DNA from: Bolinopsis microptera
Lineage: Eukaryota; Ctenophora; Tentaculata; Lobata; Bolinopsidae
Reading direction: 5' to 3'
DNA: 60,000 nt
Assembly (NCBI RefSeq): GCF_026151205.1
Contig: NC_087083.1
Location: 9,919,460-9,979,459 of the forward strand
Made by a program: the position numbers and the translations under genes. Positions 42,421 to 54,867 of the stretch are shown one piece after another. The stretch's first letter is position 1. Each line of letters opens with the position of its first letter. The notes under the pieces are model-generated. The model made no database searches, was not told where the DNA came from, and saw nothing but the letters and a program-made list of their open reading frames with translations.

Positions 42421-45400
42421 TTAATACTTCATCGCAGCAGCAACAAGTCTGTGATAGTCTGGTGTACCAAACCCAGTGACAGGGTCCCACCCCTCACTGA
42501 GAGGGTACCCCTCCAGATCATCTAACCAGCAGGCTGAGCTCGGGGGTCCTATGAATTAAACAGGAATTAATTTATTGATTAATTAAACAGGAATTAAAGA
42601 TAAAATTACCTATGAGAACACTAACGGACTCGTCTTGGTTATACATTAATTTTTTTAAACTTGAAGGAGATTCAATAAAGACGATTACAACTACAAGTGA
42701 AAATATGTGGGAGAAAACTATAAATCGAAAAATAAAATCTTAAATTTAACCTAGGGTCACATCAAAGAAGATGTCAGGGTTCTGGTAGATGAAGGGGTTG
42801 AGGAATCCTAGGACTGGTTTCCCAGCGTTCAACCTAGCGTCGTTAGCCAAGGCGATGAGGCCGGCTACTGTTGGGGTGGCGGCGGAGGTGCCCGCCACGT
42901 TCATTAGGAGTCTGGGGAATTGTTATCAGTTATGGTCTGTTAAATACAATTTATATTGCATGATAACACCATGTTCAAGCTGTTCATCAGATTCAGAACT
43001 CAGAACTGCATCAGTAAATACCAGCTTTGCCTCCGAAAGGTCATGTTATAAATATAAGGGATACAACGAAAAAGCTGTCCACGCCTTGATATGAACTGTA
43101 GAAGAAAAGTTGGGACAAATCTAACTAGATCGTACTTGCAGATCAACAATGAACGTCATTAACTTAAGAGAATTAAACGTAAGAGAATTAAGAACGTAAG
43201 AGAATTAAGAACGTAAGAGAATTAAACGTAAGAGAATTAAGAACGTAAGATAATTAAGAACTTAAGAGAATTAAACGTAAGATAATTAAGAACTTAAGAT
43301 AATTAATTACGTAACGGTTCTGTTATCTAATTCTATTAGATTTAATAAACCAACCTGTCGATGATGATCCAGAAGTCGTCAGACATTGCTGATACATCAG
43401 GGTAAGCTCTGTTAGAGCTGTTGTAATATTTGGAGTCGGGGAGTCCTTTTACTGACGAGTTCAGATAACCTGATACTGTCTCCATCTGAGCAAGGATATT
43501 TATTAGTTCAGATAACCTGATACTGTCTCCATCTGAGCAAGGATATTTATTAGTTCAGACAACCTGATACTGTCTCCATCTGAGCAAGGATATTTATTAG
43601 TTCAGATAACCTGATACTGTCTCCATCTGAGCAAGGATATTTATTAGTTCAGATAACCTGATACTGTCTCCATCCGAGCAAGGATATTTATTAGTTCAGA
43701 TAACCTGATACTGTCTCCATCTGAGCAAGGATGTTTATTAGTTCAGATAACCTGATACTGTCTCCATCTGAGCAAGGATATTTATTAGTTCAGATAACCT
43801 GATACTGCCTCCATCTGAGCAAGGATATTTATTAGTTCAGATAACCTGATACTGTCTCCATCTGAGCAAGGATATTTATTAGGGGGGGGGGGGGGGGGTC
43901 CACGTTAAAAAAAGTTAAAAAAGTTAAACTAATTAATGTTAAATTTCAAAATTCAGGCTTAGAAAGTTTAACTTTTTTAACATAAATTCAAATTTGGGTT
44001 GAAATTGCAATGGAGTGAATATTCTAGACTAGTTTACTTTTAGGTCATGCGTTGGTATTTTTGTTCATTAGTCATTACATGTAGGAATATAGGAATGCCC
44101 ATGACAAGAGTAAAACAGTCATATAACATAGGTACAACCGATAAATAATTGATACATTTGATCATTACAATAGTAAATTATAATTCATAGAAATATAAAA
44201 CAGCTGATTCATAAATAATTTTTAAAAAACAACAGATTCCATTCAGTGTCAACACTGAAAATAGGGCTATGATAATCTATATCATTAAATCTAGTGATAC
44301 TAATCGTAATGAATTAATAACTGAATAAAATTCTAATGATGTTTCATAAAAGTTATCGCTTAAACAAAGAGTCACTGTGTCACGATATTATATTACAAAA
44401 TTTAAAATAGTGTCTAATGATATTTCATAAAAGTTATCGCTCAAACAATGAGTCAATTTGTCACGATATTATATTACAAAGTTAAAAAGAGTCACGTCTA
44501 ATGATGTTTCAATGTAAAAGTTATCGCTCAAACAATCTGTCAATATATTATATTACAAAATTAAAAAACAGTGTCAATGAAGTAAAAATTTTACAGGTGT
44601 TACTGTAATAACGTAAATAAAAGAACTTGAGGTTCTAATTTGAAGTTACTTATATCATTTAACTTGAATATAAAAGTCTATCATTAAAATAATTTTCACT
44701 ATAGTGCAGCCGAGTCCTTATCGTCGTTCATATATTTTAGAACTTCACTTGTAATACGATTAACATCATACGGTTGAGGAATCTTCATTATATCACGACA
44801 TACATCATTATTCAGTAATGAAAATAGATGTTCCTCAATAATCTCTTCCTCGGACATTCCTGATGTCCCAAGACTAGGGAGGCTACCTCTTATGGCCAAA
44901 CAACTGGCTAAAAAAAGCACAAATCCTTCAGTACTGATCCTGAGATCGCTGAACTGTCACTTGAACGCAAGCAGCTGATGATTGCGAATATGCAGAACAA
45001 ATTCCCGACCAACAGGAAGCATGTCAAGACCAACATCAACCAGCTGAGACGTAAGATTACAAAGAGACTCAGAGATATCAACAACCGCAGTGCTGACACA
45101 CTCGTCGAAGAGGTAAACAACACAGACGACGCCCGGAGATACTTTGGAGCCTCTAAGATACTCGCCAAAGGATATGTTAGACCAGCTCTAACCGTCCACA
45201 ACCCTGCTGGGAATATCGCAGGTACTAATGAGGAGAAAGCGAGGATTATTAAGGAGTACTTTGAAGCTGAGTTCAACGACGCTGATGAGCCTACCCTTCC
45301 TGCCTTCCTTGACCCCCCATCTAGCCTTAACAGTCCCATCACCGTTGCAGAGATAGAGAGAGCCATCAGTAAACTCAAGTCTGGTAAAGCAGTGGGTATT

Positions 45401-48400
45401 GATAAAGTTCATGGCGAGGTCATGAAAGCCCTGAACAACCCCCTCCTTCATGAAGAGCTGGCTAATGTGTTCAACGAGTCTTTCGAGAAAAACATTCACA
45501 TTGAAGCAATAGGAGCAGGCATCCTCACACCACTGGCTAAGCCTGGTAAAACTCGTGGCCCAGTTAAGTCGATACGACCATAGCAATTGACCCTGCTGAA
45601 TGTTTCTAGAAAGATCCTGTCACTGATAGTGCTAAACAGAATAGAGAGAGCTGTGGACAACTTCACCGGACCGTTCCAAGCTGCCTACAAAGCTGGCAGG
45701 AGCTGTGCCGACCTAGTTTGGGCACAGAGCATGCTCATATCTGTAGTAATGAAGAAGGAGTTTGAATGAAACAAAGTGAGTATCGACATGTCAGCTGCCT
45801 TCAATACCATCCGCAAAGGTACAACAATCAGACTACTAGAAGCTGCAGGATGCTCCAGAGACGACCTGAGGCTTGTACAATACCTCATGGCTAACACCAC
45901 TCTAGTAGTCAGAGTGTGTTCTACTGACTCAGAGATGTTCTCTTTCAACATAGGAGCCTCCCAAGGAGACAGCACAGCTGGTAAATTGTTTACCCTCAAT
46001 CTAGCTGGAGCTGTAGTGCACATAAGAGCAGTCCTCCCCTCAAGACCCAACCCTCCGATAGCCGATAACCACATGCCTCTTGAGTCCGGCTATTCAGACG
46101 ATTTAGAGGAGATTGGTGAAGATGTGGAGGAGTTACAGGATATCTTTCAGATCTCCAAGAATATTCTCAGTGAATGGAGTCTCTTTGTCAATGATACAAA
46201 GACAAAGTTTACCAGAGTGTATTTAGAAGAAGTTGGTGCCTGTGACGAGTGGGATAATGAACTAAGAGGAAAAGAGGAGTGGAGAAACGAGACGCTTCTT
46301 GGTACTAAGCTTGGACCAGAGCAGGATGTTACTAATAGAATAAATAAAGCTAACTCTGCCTTCTGGTCATTTGACAAGCTGTGGTGCCAGGGATCAGATA
46401 ACTGAGAAGAGAAAGATCAAACTCTACGACTCACTAGTAGTATCAGTGCTCCTGTACAACTGCTGCTGCTGGGCCGTACCTCAGCATGTTCTAGAGTCTG
46501 TAGATGTTCTTCAGAGGAAGCACCTCAAGCGCATCCTACACATATATTGGCCTAGCTCAATATCTAACAAGGCCCTCTACGCTCGTACCCAGACCAGGCC
46601 CCTTTCCGAGAGAGTGGAAAAGGCACGGTGGACAATGCTAGGTCATGTTCTACGCAGTGACAACAACACACCTGCCTACCAGTCTCTGTTATTTGCTACA
46701 CTAGGATGTCAAACACTAAAGGGACGAGTGGGTAGACACAGGACTAATTTGTATGATATTATTGTGAAAAAGGACCTATTTAAGAGACAAATTTATTTAA
46801 AAAATGAAGATGATTTTACCAACTTAGTGAACTTAGCAAGAGATAGAGTAGGATGGAGGAGTTTATTTACTTTGAGACATATTGAACGAATGAGTCTTCG
46901 TAAGCGTAAATAGGCCAGCACTTTGCTGAGCCTCTTTAGGTGCTCTTTTGTTTATAGATGTTATTATATTATATAACTGGCTAAATGGCTCTTTAGATTA
47001 TGAGAGCATCTATGTTTTGAAACAGATCTTCGATCTGGTTGTTTCACTTTCACACACCCCAATAGGTTCTTTACCTGGTTTAAGACTTCAGGGACTTCAT
47101 TTTCAATATCTTCCGCGCTATCAATTACATTTAGATATTTCTTTGAATCCTGATTATTTTTTATTTCATTCAACGATCTATGCACAAGTTCCTCATCGTC
47201 ACAACTTTTCAAATTGCTTGGACGGACCTAGTGATCTAGTTAACTCTAGCATTACCGCAATGTGGGAAATAAAGGCAAAAGAATGCTTCCCTGTCACATT
47301 TGCATGGACATAATTAGTAGACAGCTTTCCTTGTATTTTTGGAATAGATTGAATAGTTTCCGATGACAAGATTGGTTTCACTCTAGCTATTGGGCATGGC
47401 TGATGCACAGTATTCTGCACCACATCATCTGTACTCTTTGTTCCATTCTGACATTCCGGGGTAGGTAAAATACTCATCATCCGACGACGTCTTTTCTTAG
47501 ATTTTAGTCTTAATACCCGCTCCATGGATCGCACAATTGATAACGTAGGACACCTGGATTTTTTTCCTCCGAAAATATTGTATATATTCTGTAGGCAAGC
47601 TTCCTCTAAAGAACACCCAAGTCTGAATATAAAACCCGTTGAATTGCTTTGGCCTTGATAATCTGGCCAGGTACTATGTCGTTACACTTCCACAATTCAA
47701 TTTCAAAATTCGTCCTGACCGTGCATCTATCTTTAATCGTTTCGGCATCGAGCGCCTTTCTTCCGGATTTCTCCTTACAAAGTTTGTTTTTCGGCGTGGA
47801 AGTGCCATATTCTGTGGCGAATCTTGTAGAAAGTTTGTTTAAAACAGTCTCTTTCTTCGCGATCACAGGCTTATCACCTTTTCCATCGTGTACTGGCAGT
47901 CTAATTGTACTCAGAGAACTTGTTGGAGGAGTATTTCTAGAGTTCAATTTGTCCCGATTTCCCTGCTGATTCTCATTCTTGATTGCAGTTCCACCTTCAA
48001 TGAGTCGTGTAGACAACTTGTTAAGTGCTGTTTCCTTCTTTGAATTTAACACTTTCTTGCTGCTGTTTATCTTATCAACATCAATTGGTCGTCCAATTGT
48101 GAATTTATAATTGACTACTGTGGGAGTTCTCGTGGTTAAATTATCAGTGTTAGCCCGCAAATGCTCCTTCTTCTTCAGACCCGTCGATGAAGATTTATCC
48201 ATAATCGTCAATTTGCTTTGCACCGTCGGTTTCTTAATCTTTGGAATCCTAAAAGTAGGGACAGCTCTCCTCTTGAATGAGTTGCTTGTTATTATCGCAG
48301 TAGTGATAACATCAGCAGATGATTCGTCTTCAGAATCATATTGAGTTCTAGGTTTTGATGAATCAGCAGCCCTTTTTGAAGTGTTGACAACAACTGATAC

Positions 48401-49927
48401 GTCCTCAGTAGATGGTTCGGGTACAGGGATTACAGCTGGAGGAAGCTCCGGAGTATCAATACCTGATGATGTGTCCTCAGTAGATGGTTCGGGTACAGGG
48501 ATTACAGCTACAGGAACCCTTCAAGCGAATGAGCGACTCTCCTGATGCCTTCGCTAAATTGCAACGTAAACATCTGTCGTATGTGAGACTTTCCATAACC
48601 CTTCCGCACTTACACCGCCAAGCCATATTCTTTTTTCGTATTATATGAATGATTATATTAGTAAATTATACAATTATGTGTATATTTGTGGGTGGCGTCG
48701 TCTGACTCAACCGGTCGTTTCATTTTTGCAATTATGTGTATATATAGATACAAGGTGTTTTTTTTTGTAGAGTTATCAAATCAGTTACAACTACAGAAAA
48801 CAATTGCAAGAGCGAGGTACTACTAGTACTAAAGGTCAACACTCATAATTGAGTTTAATTTGGGTAATTATGTTAAAATTTGAACCGATTAGTCTGCCAA
48901 AATCTGATTTTTAATTTATGTTAAAAAAGTTAAAAAAGTTAAAGTAATTAATGTTAAATTCCAAAATCTCGATCTTAGAATTTAACTTTTTTAACGTGGA
49001 CCCCCCCCTTTATTAGTTCAGACAACCTGATACTGTCTCCATCTGAGCAAGGATATTTATTAGTTCAGATAACCTGATACTGTCTCCATCTGAGCAAGGA
49101 TATTTATAAGTTCAGATAACCTGATACTGTCTCCATCTGAGCAAGGATATTTATTAGTTCAGACAACCTGATACTGTCTCCATCTGAGCAAGGATATTTA
49201 TTAGTTCAGATAACCTGATACTGTCTCCATCTTAACAAGGATATTTATTTGAAATTCTGATAAAAATAAAAATATACGGAGAAATGCTTGAGGAGGAAAT
49301 AATTGTGGTGTAGACGAATGGGTCCGACACGGTTCAGTTTCAGAAATATACATGTTTAAGCTCCATATTGATACTACAATGCGAAAATTCTTGACTTAAT
49401 ATTAATAATAATAAATTAACAAATACCTGATATTTGGGCATGCTGAAGATATTACTGAAACCTCCCCCAGAAATATCGTTACCCTTCTCATTAACATCAC
49501 TGAACACAGCAGTAAACATAGTGCCTCCAACTGTGGTAACAAAGGGGGAGGAGGAGGGAAAGTCTGGTTCAAAAGTGTACGATTCGTCCTCAAACCTGAG
49601 GAATAGTCACGTGTTGTCAAATCTCAAGGGTCGTGCACGTGCAAAGATTTGCGAGCGACGTTTTTATCAGTTTGTGGTTATTATGTTGTGTGGAGTGTGG
49701 TTTACATATTAATCGGCTGTATCTTCGGTTGTGACGGATAATTTTTGATGCGATAAAAAACTCATCACGTGACGTCATGATTGATCACTAACCTGTGACA
49801 GCCAGCTCCATCATCTCCACTAGCGAACAGCACACTAACACCCCTCACTCCAATCTTCTGGAACTCTAAGTTTATCCTGTTCATGAACTCGGCTGATAAG
49901 GTCCTCTCGTGATCTCCGTAACTCACG
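42421..49927 (-). CDS. TPP1: Tripeptidyl-peptidase 1 (sedolisin family), 3' exons
   Basis: Five minus-strand exons: 49927-49793, 49595-49427, 43485-43355, 42911-42751, 42548-42421. Phases agree and they give about 240 C-terminal residues ending at TAA. The exons carry VSYGDHERTLSAEF..FASGDDGAG (with the oxyanion-hole Asp), VTTVGGTMF..GGGFSNIFSMPKYQ, NRAYPDVSAMSDDFW, AGTSAATPTVAG (the catalytic Ser motif), GFLNPFIYQN and GWDPVTGFGTPDY at the C-terminus. This is the conserved core of S53 peptidases, closest in arrangement to lysosomal TPP1, which removes N-terminal tripeptides. The propeptide and the Glu/Asp catalytic pair should be encoded upstream (higher coordinates) and were not found, so the gene is either very long or 5'-truncated. 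The intron 43,486-49,426 contains a satellite, a transposon and a LINE. Confidence 0.92.
43155..43312 (-). repeat. GAACGTAAGAGAATTAA-type tandem array
   Basis: About ten imperfect 13-17-base units (AACGTAAGAGAATTAAG) in the intron between the two TPP1 exons at 42,911 and 43,355. Confidence 0.85.
43459..43881 (-). repeat. 47-bp array containing a TPP1 splice acceptor, part 1
   Basis: About nine units of TCTCCATCTGAGCAAGGATA.. (47 bp). On the minus strand each unit holds the acceptor CCTTGCTCAG, then ATGGAGACAG.. matching the first ~28 bases of the real exon (43,485-43,355). In the extra copies the exon copy runs into TAATAA, so only the unit nearest the exon can give an open frame. The array continues at 49,009-49,245 beyond an inserted transposon. 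Confidence 0.92.
44701..48626 (-). pseudogene. Protein of the TIR transposon, broken
   Basis: On the minus strand an ATG at 48,626 opens a Cys-rich zinc-ribbon-like start (MAWRCKCGRVMESL..CLRCN). Pro/Ser-rich linker sequence with a duplicated ~61-bp piece (48,395-48,515) follows, then Lys/Ser-rich sequence with two ETxLNKLSTR repeats. Next come a CSLEEACLQNIY segment, a basic KSKKRRRRMM stretch, and an acidic C-terminus ending VLKYMNDDKDSAAL. Frame changes occur near 48,510 and 47,620, and a LINE lies between 44,913 and 46,974. The family is unknown. The gene is dead in this copy but its C-terminal frame is preserved across the LINE insertion. Confidence 0.6.
44913..46974 (+). mobile_element. 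5'-truncated LINE with reverse transcriptase
   Basis: It is flanked by the 11-bp duplication AACTGGCTAAA (44,902-44,912 and 46,975-46,985). The plus strand encodes most of a reverse transcriptase. Landmarks are IERAISKLKSGKAVGIDKVH, FQAAYKAGRSCADL, IDMSAAFNTI (motif with the first catalytic Asp), GASQGDSTAGKLF, a GYSDDLEE box (YxDD), and a C-terminal region (MLGHVLRSD..GRVGRHR). Stops near 45,583 and 45,767 and a frame change near 46,380 break it. No endonuclease is present (5' truncation). The clade is not certain. Confidence 0.88.
49009..49245 (-). repeat. 47-bp splice-acceptor array, part 2
   Basis: About five more units of the 47-bp repeat, continuing the array split by the transposon. 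Variants include TTATAAG and a diverged last unit (CTTAACAAGG). Confidence 0.92.
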
Positions 49928-50010
49928 CTGAAAAAGATGGTGGCGGTCAGCGGTCAGTGTCGAGTGATAGTGATTGGCACGGGCTGTCACTGATAGTTAT
50001 ATTTATTAAA

Positions 50011-50331
50011 TCACAGTCACAGTTACAGTTACAATTACAGTTACAGTTACAGTTACGGTTACAGTTACAGTTACAGTTACAGTTACAGTTACAGTTACAA
50101 TTACAGTTACAGTTACAGTTACAGTTACAGTTACAATTACAGTTACAGTTACAGTTACAGTTACAGTTACAGTTACAGTTACAGTTACAGTTACAGTTAC
50201 AGTTACAGTTACAGTTACAGTTACAGTTACAGTTACAGTTACAATTACAGTTACAGTTACAGTTACAGTTACAGTTACAGTTACAGTTACAGTTACAGTT
50301 ACAGTTACAGTTACAGTTACAGTTACAGTTA
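50011..50331 (+). repeat. (TTACAG)n microsatellite
   Basis: About 53 hexamers of AGTTAC with a few AATTAC variants. The Gln-Leu and Thr-Val reading frames through it are artefacts. Confidence 0.97.
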
Positions 50332-50745
50332 TCATGTCAATCGATTAAACTTCATCGACAGGTTATACCTAGAACAAGGAGCATTCCCTCCCTTTTTCTT
50401 TTCGTTTCTACCCAATAATCAATATAATATCTCCCTCCCTTAATTTATAAAGCTCATGATCATGACAATCCGTGCCTCCGTGCATTATCTATCTGAGACA
50501 ATGCAGGGAGTTCTCTTTGGAGCCTGCACAGCTGAGGACCATTTAAACAGATTTCTGCATTATGGTGATGATACCAGAGTGTAACTCTAATAATGTTATA
50601 AGACATAATATGCTTGGCTTAGTTTTGTGCCACGCTTACCCTCGCCTTCGGTTCGTGCATTATTGATTATCGCGCTCATCAGTCAACAGCCAAGGTATTA
50701 TGGTGCTATTTCTTCTTTTCTATTAACCCACAGTCACTTACTTTT
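50332..50745. other. No gene seen
   Basis: Unique-looking sequence between the hexamer array and a LINE remnant. I searched the minus strand for further TPP1 exons and found none. Confidence 0.4.
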
Positions 50746-51105
50746 GCTATTGTTACTTTTGTTGGTTTTAGCGCATGTTACCGGATCCTTTCGCCATTCC
50801 AGGATGGAGTTGGTATTAGGGGATGTGTATCCCTTGACCGGAGGCTGGATGTGCCGGAGCAAGGATGTGAGTTGTATTTTGAAGGATTCAAATTCTTCCG
50901 TCCTGTTGATGTAACCAGGAAGATAATTCCAGAGACATGGGATTGTCATAGAGACTCTGGTGGTAAGCAGCAACACCCCTTCGTAGGGAGGGTACAACTC
51001 CTTTAATGCCAGTTCGCGGTCTTGAAGTGAAGTTAATCTTCAGATCGTTGCTGATGGACCCATGGAGGATCTTCCACACAAGGTTAAATAATCTCACAAG
51101 AGAAG
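50746..51105 (-). pseudogene. LINE C-terminal remnant
   Basis: On the minus strand two overlapping frames carry FNLVWKILHG and later TIPCLWNYLPGYINRTEEFE followed by SFKIQLTSLL. The F/LK.L.G and W.N.LP....SF...L pattern is the usual tail of CR1/L2-like reverse transcriptases. Frame changes show it is decayed. Confidence 0.65.
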
Positions 51106-51579
51106 CTTGCAGATCTGTTCCATTAGGATGTGATACCGTTTCTTAAAAAGTACCAGGATGTGAGGATGTACAGGGCGGGTTGAAAATAATGATTGGATTT
51201 TAAATGGCTCTAATTTCTGAGATGAAATAAAAAATCACTATATTTTTGCATATTTAGGTCATAAAAATATACGAAAATTAGAATAATACAATACAAATAC
51301 TTAATATTCACTAATTTGCTCAATCCAGCGTCCCTTATAAGTGAGCACCTTTTCAGGTAATAACTTTATAGTATCAGGTTCCTCTTCCTCTCACCTGACA
51401 ACACCAGGTAAACATGGTATTGATACTGAAACGCTGGAAGTGATATGTTTAATTTGGTGGTGGAGTAGCTATAACACTTTTTATGGATACATTGTACCGA
51501 ACTCTATGTTTTCTACCTGTTGCTCTTCCTATCGGTGATTGTTGTGCATTTATTGGAAAGTATTCTGTCGGGAAAGATT

Positions 51580-53250
51580 ATGCCATTCTTGCTGTTGGCA
51601 AAATTGCTCATTATTCTTTACATGGTAAGTATCTTCTTTTTATTTTAACTGTCGTCAGTATTCCTCAGACCAGAAATTTGAGGCGGAATGTAGAATGTTT
51701 TATATGAAAAGTAATATACTTCAAAATCAAATGCACAGAATTTACAAATGGCATGATGATGGTATTTTCATAATTTATCATTTCTATTCTGTTCAAAAGT
51801 AAATTTGTTACTTTAGGGGCAGGTACAGTGCAGCGGACGAGGACAAATTCAATTTTTGTGGTACAATGATACGAGGAACATGGATTCTCCGGATCATCTG
51901 AGTGGCGGGAATGGATTCAGTGACTTCTTCTTCCGTCCTGTGAAGATATTAGATGAAGACGAAAATATCCTCTACAGCATAACAGAAGCAAGGACCGAAG
52001 AAGAGTTCTCAAACACACAAACCCTCGATTTATCTAGAATAGTAGTACTGAAAAATCCATTAGAGATAGCCTTGCCTAACGATAAAACTGTTTATGTTTA
52101 CATCAGCGTTTATGATGAAGACGGAGCGACAGACGCATTCACAAGAACCATGACAAAGATGTGGGTTCAATTTGGGAGCATGCAGCCCGGAACGGGATGG
52201 ACTAAAGAATCATATTCCTCTTCTGATTGGGAAGCCACTCTAGTCTTCAAGTACCGATTACTTGAATGTGATTCCCATTTCACCGGATACGGCTGTAATT
52301 CCTGCAGAACCAACTATTACCCAAAAGGGGAGTGCACTGTTCTCTGCGATGAAACCTCGAGGTATACTTGCAATGACAAAGGAGGAAAAGTCTGCGAAAT
52401 CAACTATTATCCAGAAGGGGAGTGCACGGTATTCTGTGATGAAACGTTGAACTACACTTGCACTGGAGAAGGAGGAAAAGTCTGCAGAACCAACTATTAC
52501 CCAAAAGGGGAGTGTACTGTTCTCTGTGATGAAACCTCTAGCAATATCTGCAATAATGAAGGAGGGAAAGTCTGCAGAACCAACTATTACCCAAAAGGAG
52601 AGTGCAATGTTTTCTGTGATGGAACCTCCAGCTATACCTGCAATGATGAAGGAGGAAAAGTCTGCAAAACCAATTACTACCCAGAAAATGATTGCAGAAC
52701 ATACTGCAGCCCAGTAGAAGGAAATTACACCTGTAACCAAGTCACAGGGCACAAAATATGCGCGGAGAGGAGAACCGGAGAAGAATGTGATGAGTGTGTG
52801 GAACATCATTTCGGCAAGACCTGCTCCAACTTCTGTAAGGGTAATGAGGACTACATTTGCTCTGAAATAGGCAAGATAGTCTGCAATGATGAGAGTGCAA
52901 CACCAGAAAACAATTGCAATAAAAATAACATTCTAATAATAGCAGGGATCGGTGCTGGAGTAGTTGTGTTTTTAGCTGTTATCATACTTGGTATATGTAA
53001 ATGCTATAAGAAAAGCGGGAATAACAATAATGTTACAGATAAAGAAGACAACATTTACAACACATTGGAAGAACAGGACATGCCCATCAACAGCAAAGAT
53101 GAAAAAGAAATCGCATATAGAATCCGCATCGCCGAAGATGCTGATGATGTTTACTCAACAATGCCCGGGGAAGATGAAATATACTCCCAGTCAACCACTC
53201 ACAGAGCAATGATGCTGTTTATTCAACATTGGCAGGAAGAGAGGCTGTAA
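51580..53250 (+). CDS. DSL-like cysteine-rich receptor A, short tail
   Basis: Exon 51580-51624 encodes the signal peptide (MPFLLLAKLLIILYM) and exon 51817-53250 the rest; phase 0, 492 aa. After the signal peptide comes a ~150-residue domain starting GQVQCSGRGQIQFLWYND. Six cysteine modules follow, of the form NYYPxGEC-x3-C-x7-C-x7-C, the last being EHHFGKTCSNFC. This is the spacing of the C-terminal half of DSL (Delta-Serrate-Lag2) domains. A membrane span (about residues 387-408, GIGAGVVVFLAVIILG) precedes a tail with NIYNTL and DVYSTM motifs. At about 53,190 a net 5-bp insertion relative to copy B shifts the frame, ending the protein at 53,250. Downstream the lost tail is still readable in other frames, with a second shift near 53,570 and a stop near 53,814. 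It is either a short-tailed receptor or a decaying copy. Confidence 0.8.
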
Positions 53251-54426
53251 ACGTATGTCTAGGTAACAATATGCTGGATGATGTATATTGTATTTTAAAT
53301 GGAGGTGGTACTGCGTATAATAGATGTCCGGAGAAAGATGCAGAAACTGATGGCGTCTACTCAATTTTGAACAGAGATAAAACAACTGTTCCCATGACTG
53401 ACAGTAACAGAGCAGCTTCTGCAACTGTAAAAGGAAAATATGCCGTAAAAGATGCCGTTAAAGGAGAAGATGCCATGCACTCCATTCCAAAAAACGAGGA
53501 GGCAGGTGTATTTTACTCAACACCAGACAGGAAAGAGGCAGTGTATTTTAATTCTGAGCACGAAGGTACGCTGCCGTTGTCTACACAACTTGGAACATGA
53601 ACGAAACTACGGTTTCTACACCAAACTCACAGCTTAACGATGCCACCTACTCTACCTTGAATAGAAACAACGTGTTGAACTCAACTCCTCACACGAGGGA
53701 AGATTGCAGTTCTGTTCCAGTAAGATTTACTGGATCTTCAGAAGAGGACCCTGAAGATCTGTACTCAACTCCACACAAGTTAAGACCACATTCTGCAGCT
53801 ACCAGTTGTCAGTAACCAGTTGCCAGTCTAGAAGATAATCATCTGGAGGGTGATCTGAGTGCTCTTTATTCTATCCCGGTCAAATATTGAGATACCGGAG
53901 TGGACTCTGATACAGTGGCCGTGTCACGTGATTAGATAATAGTTGATTGACAGTTCGGTTAAGGCAGGCTCTTTTGTGGAGTTATTTTGTTTGCTTATCT
54001 TTATATTTTGATTGGATTATAAATATTTCTTTCAAAAAGAAAGATACAACATTGTCTTAGGACCTAAATGGACAGATCCTTCAGTGAATTTAACCGTGAG
54101 ATGCTTATCCTGTGCTCCTAGGGTTAAAAATGATTCTTCACAACAAAAGAGAACGATTTCGATCTCGGGTTTAATTTTATTTTCTAAACTATCTTTTATC
54201 ATTGATTCTGTAATGTCTATTTTAAATAGTTGAATTGGGAGCGATCAAAGACGGTCCACTCTGTCCAATGTTTTAGGTTTTGATAAAGATGTCAATCTTT
54301 TTGTTTTCTATATTATACCTTATACATATAGCGACTGAAAGAACCTTCAGGCGTTATTTAAGCGCTTTTTTACTATTGATTTTTGAATTTGGTTTCCAGC
54401 TTTGAAAGAATGATTTATTATTTTTT

Positions 54427-54439
54427 AATAAAGAATAAA
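54427..54439 (+). terminator. Poly(A) signals of receptor A
   Basis: Two overlapping-spaced AATAAA sites (54,427 and 54,434) in the 3' region; the second has a counterpart at 58,511 after receptor B. Confidence 0.5.
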
Positions 54440-54867
54440 TAACTTTGGCTATAAATTTTTGACTATACGACAAGCAAATAAATTCTTTTCACAAACAAAA
54501 ATCTTCATACTGGGAAAAGTCTTTTTTGAAAATATCATTGAGTACTCTAAACTTTCTTCTGGAATTTTGAGTCTATAAAAATACTTAATAGTTAATATTC
54601 ACTAATTTGCTCAATCCAGCGTCCCTTATAAGTGAGCACCTTTTCAGGTTATAACTTTATAGTATCTGGTTCCTCTTCCTCTCACCTGACAACACCAGGT
54701 AAACATGGTATTGATACTGAAACGCTGGAAATGATATGTTTAATTTGGTGGTTGAGTAGCTATAACACTTTTTATGGATACATTGTATCCTACGTTGTGT
54801 TTTCTACCTTTGTTCTTTCTGTCGGTGATTGTTGTATTTGTGGGATAGCATTCTGTCGGGAAAGATT

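Larger units (their letters stand above)
43882..49008 (-). mobile_element. TIR DNA transposon of unknown class
   Basis: The ends are G-tract plus TCCACGTTAAAAAAAGTTAA (left) and the reverse complement ..TTTTTTAACGTGGACCCCCC (right), with related subterminal AATTAATGTTAAATT blocks. A 7-bp duplication TTTATTA (43,875-43,881; 49,009-49,015) comes from the host 47-bp satellite. It carries one minus-strand gene, interrupted by a 2.06-kb LINE. Without the LINE it would be about 3.07 kb. I do not recognise a DDE transposase and cannot assign a superfamily. Confidence 0.8.
51295..54583 (+). repeat. Tandem segmental duplication, unit A
   Basis: From ATTCACTAATTTGCTCAATCC at about 51,306 to TTTCTTCTGGAATTTTGAGTCT at about 54,575, this unit matches 54,590-58,665 across 5' region, gene and 3'UTR. 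The duplicated genes are receptors A and B. Unit B is longer because its intron contains about 0.7 kb extra (about 55,010-55,690). Confidence 0.9.

Noticed and set aside
49909-50418. Gln-Leu repeat protein (and Thr-Val on the other strand)
   Set aside because: Artefact of the TTACAG hexamer array.
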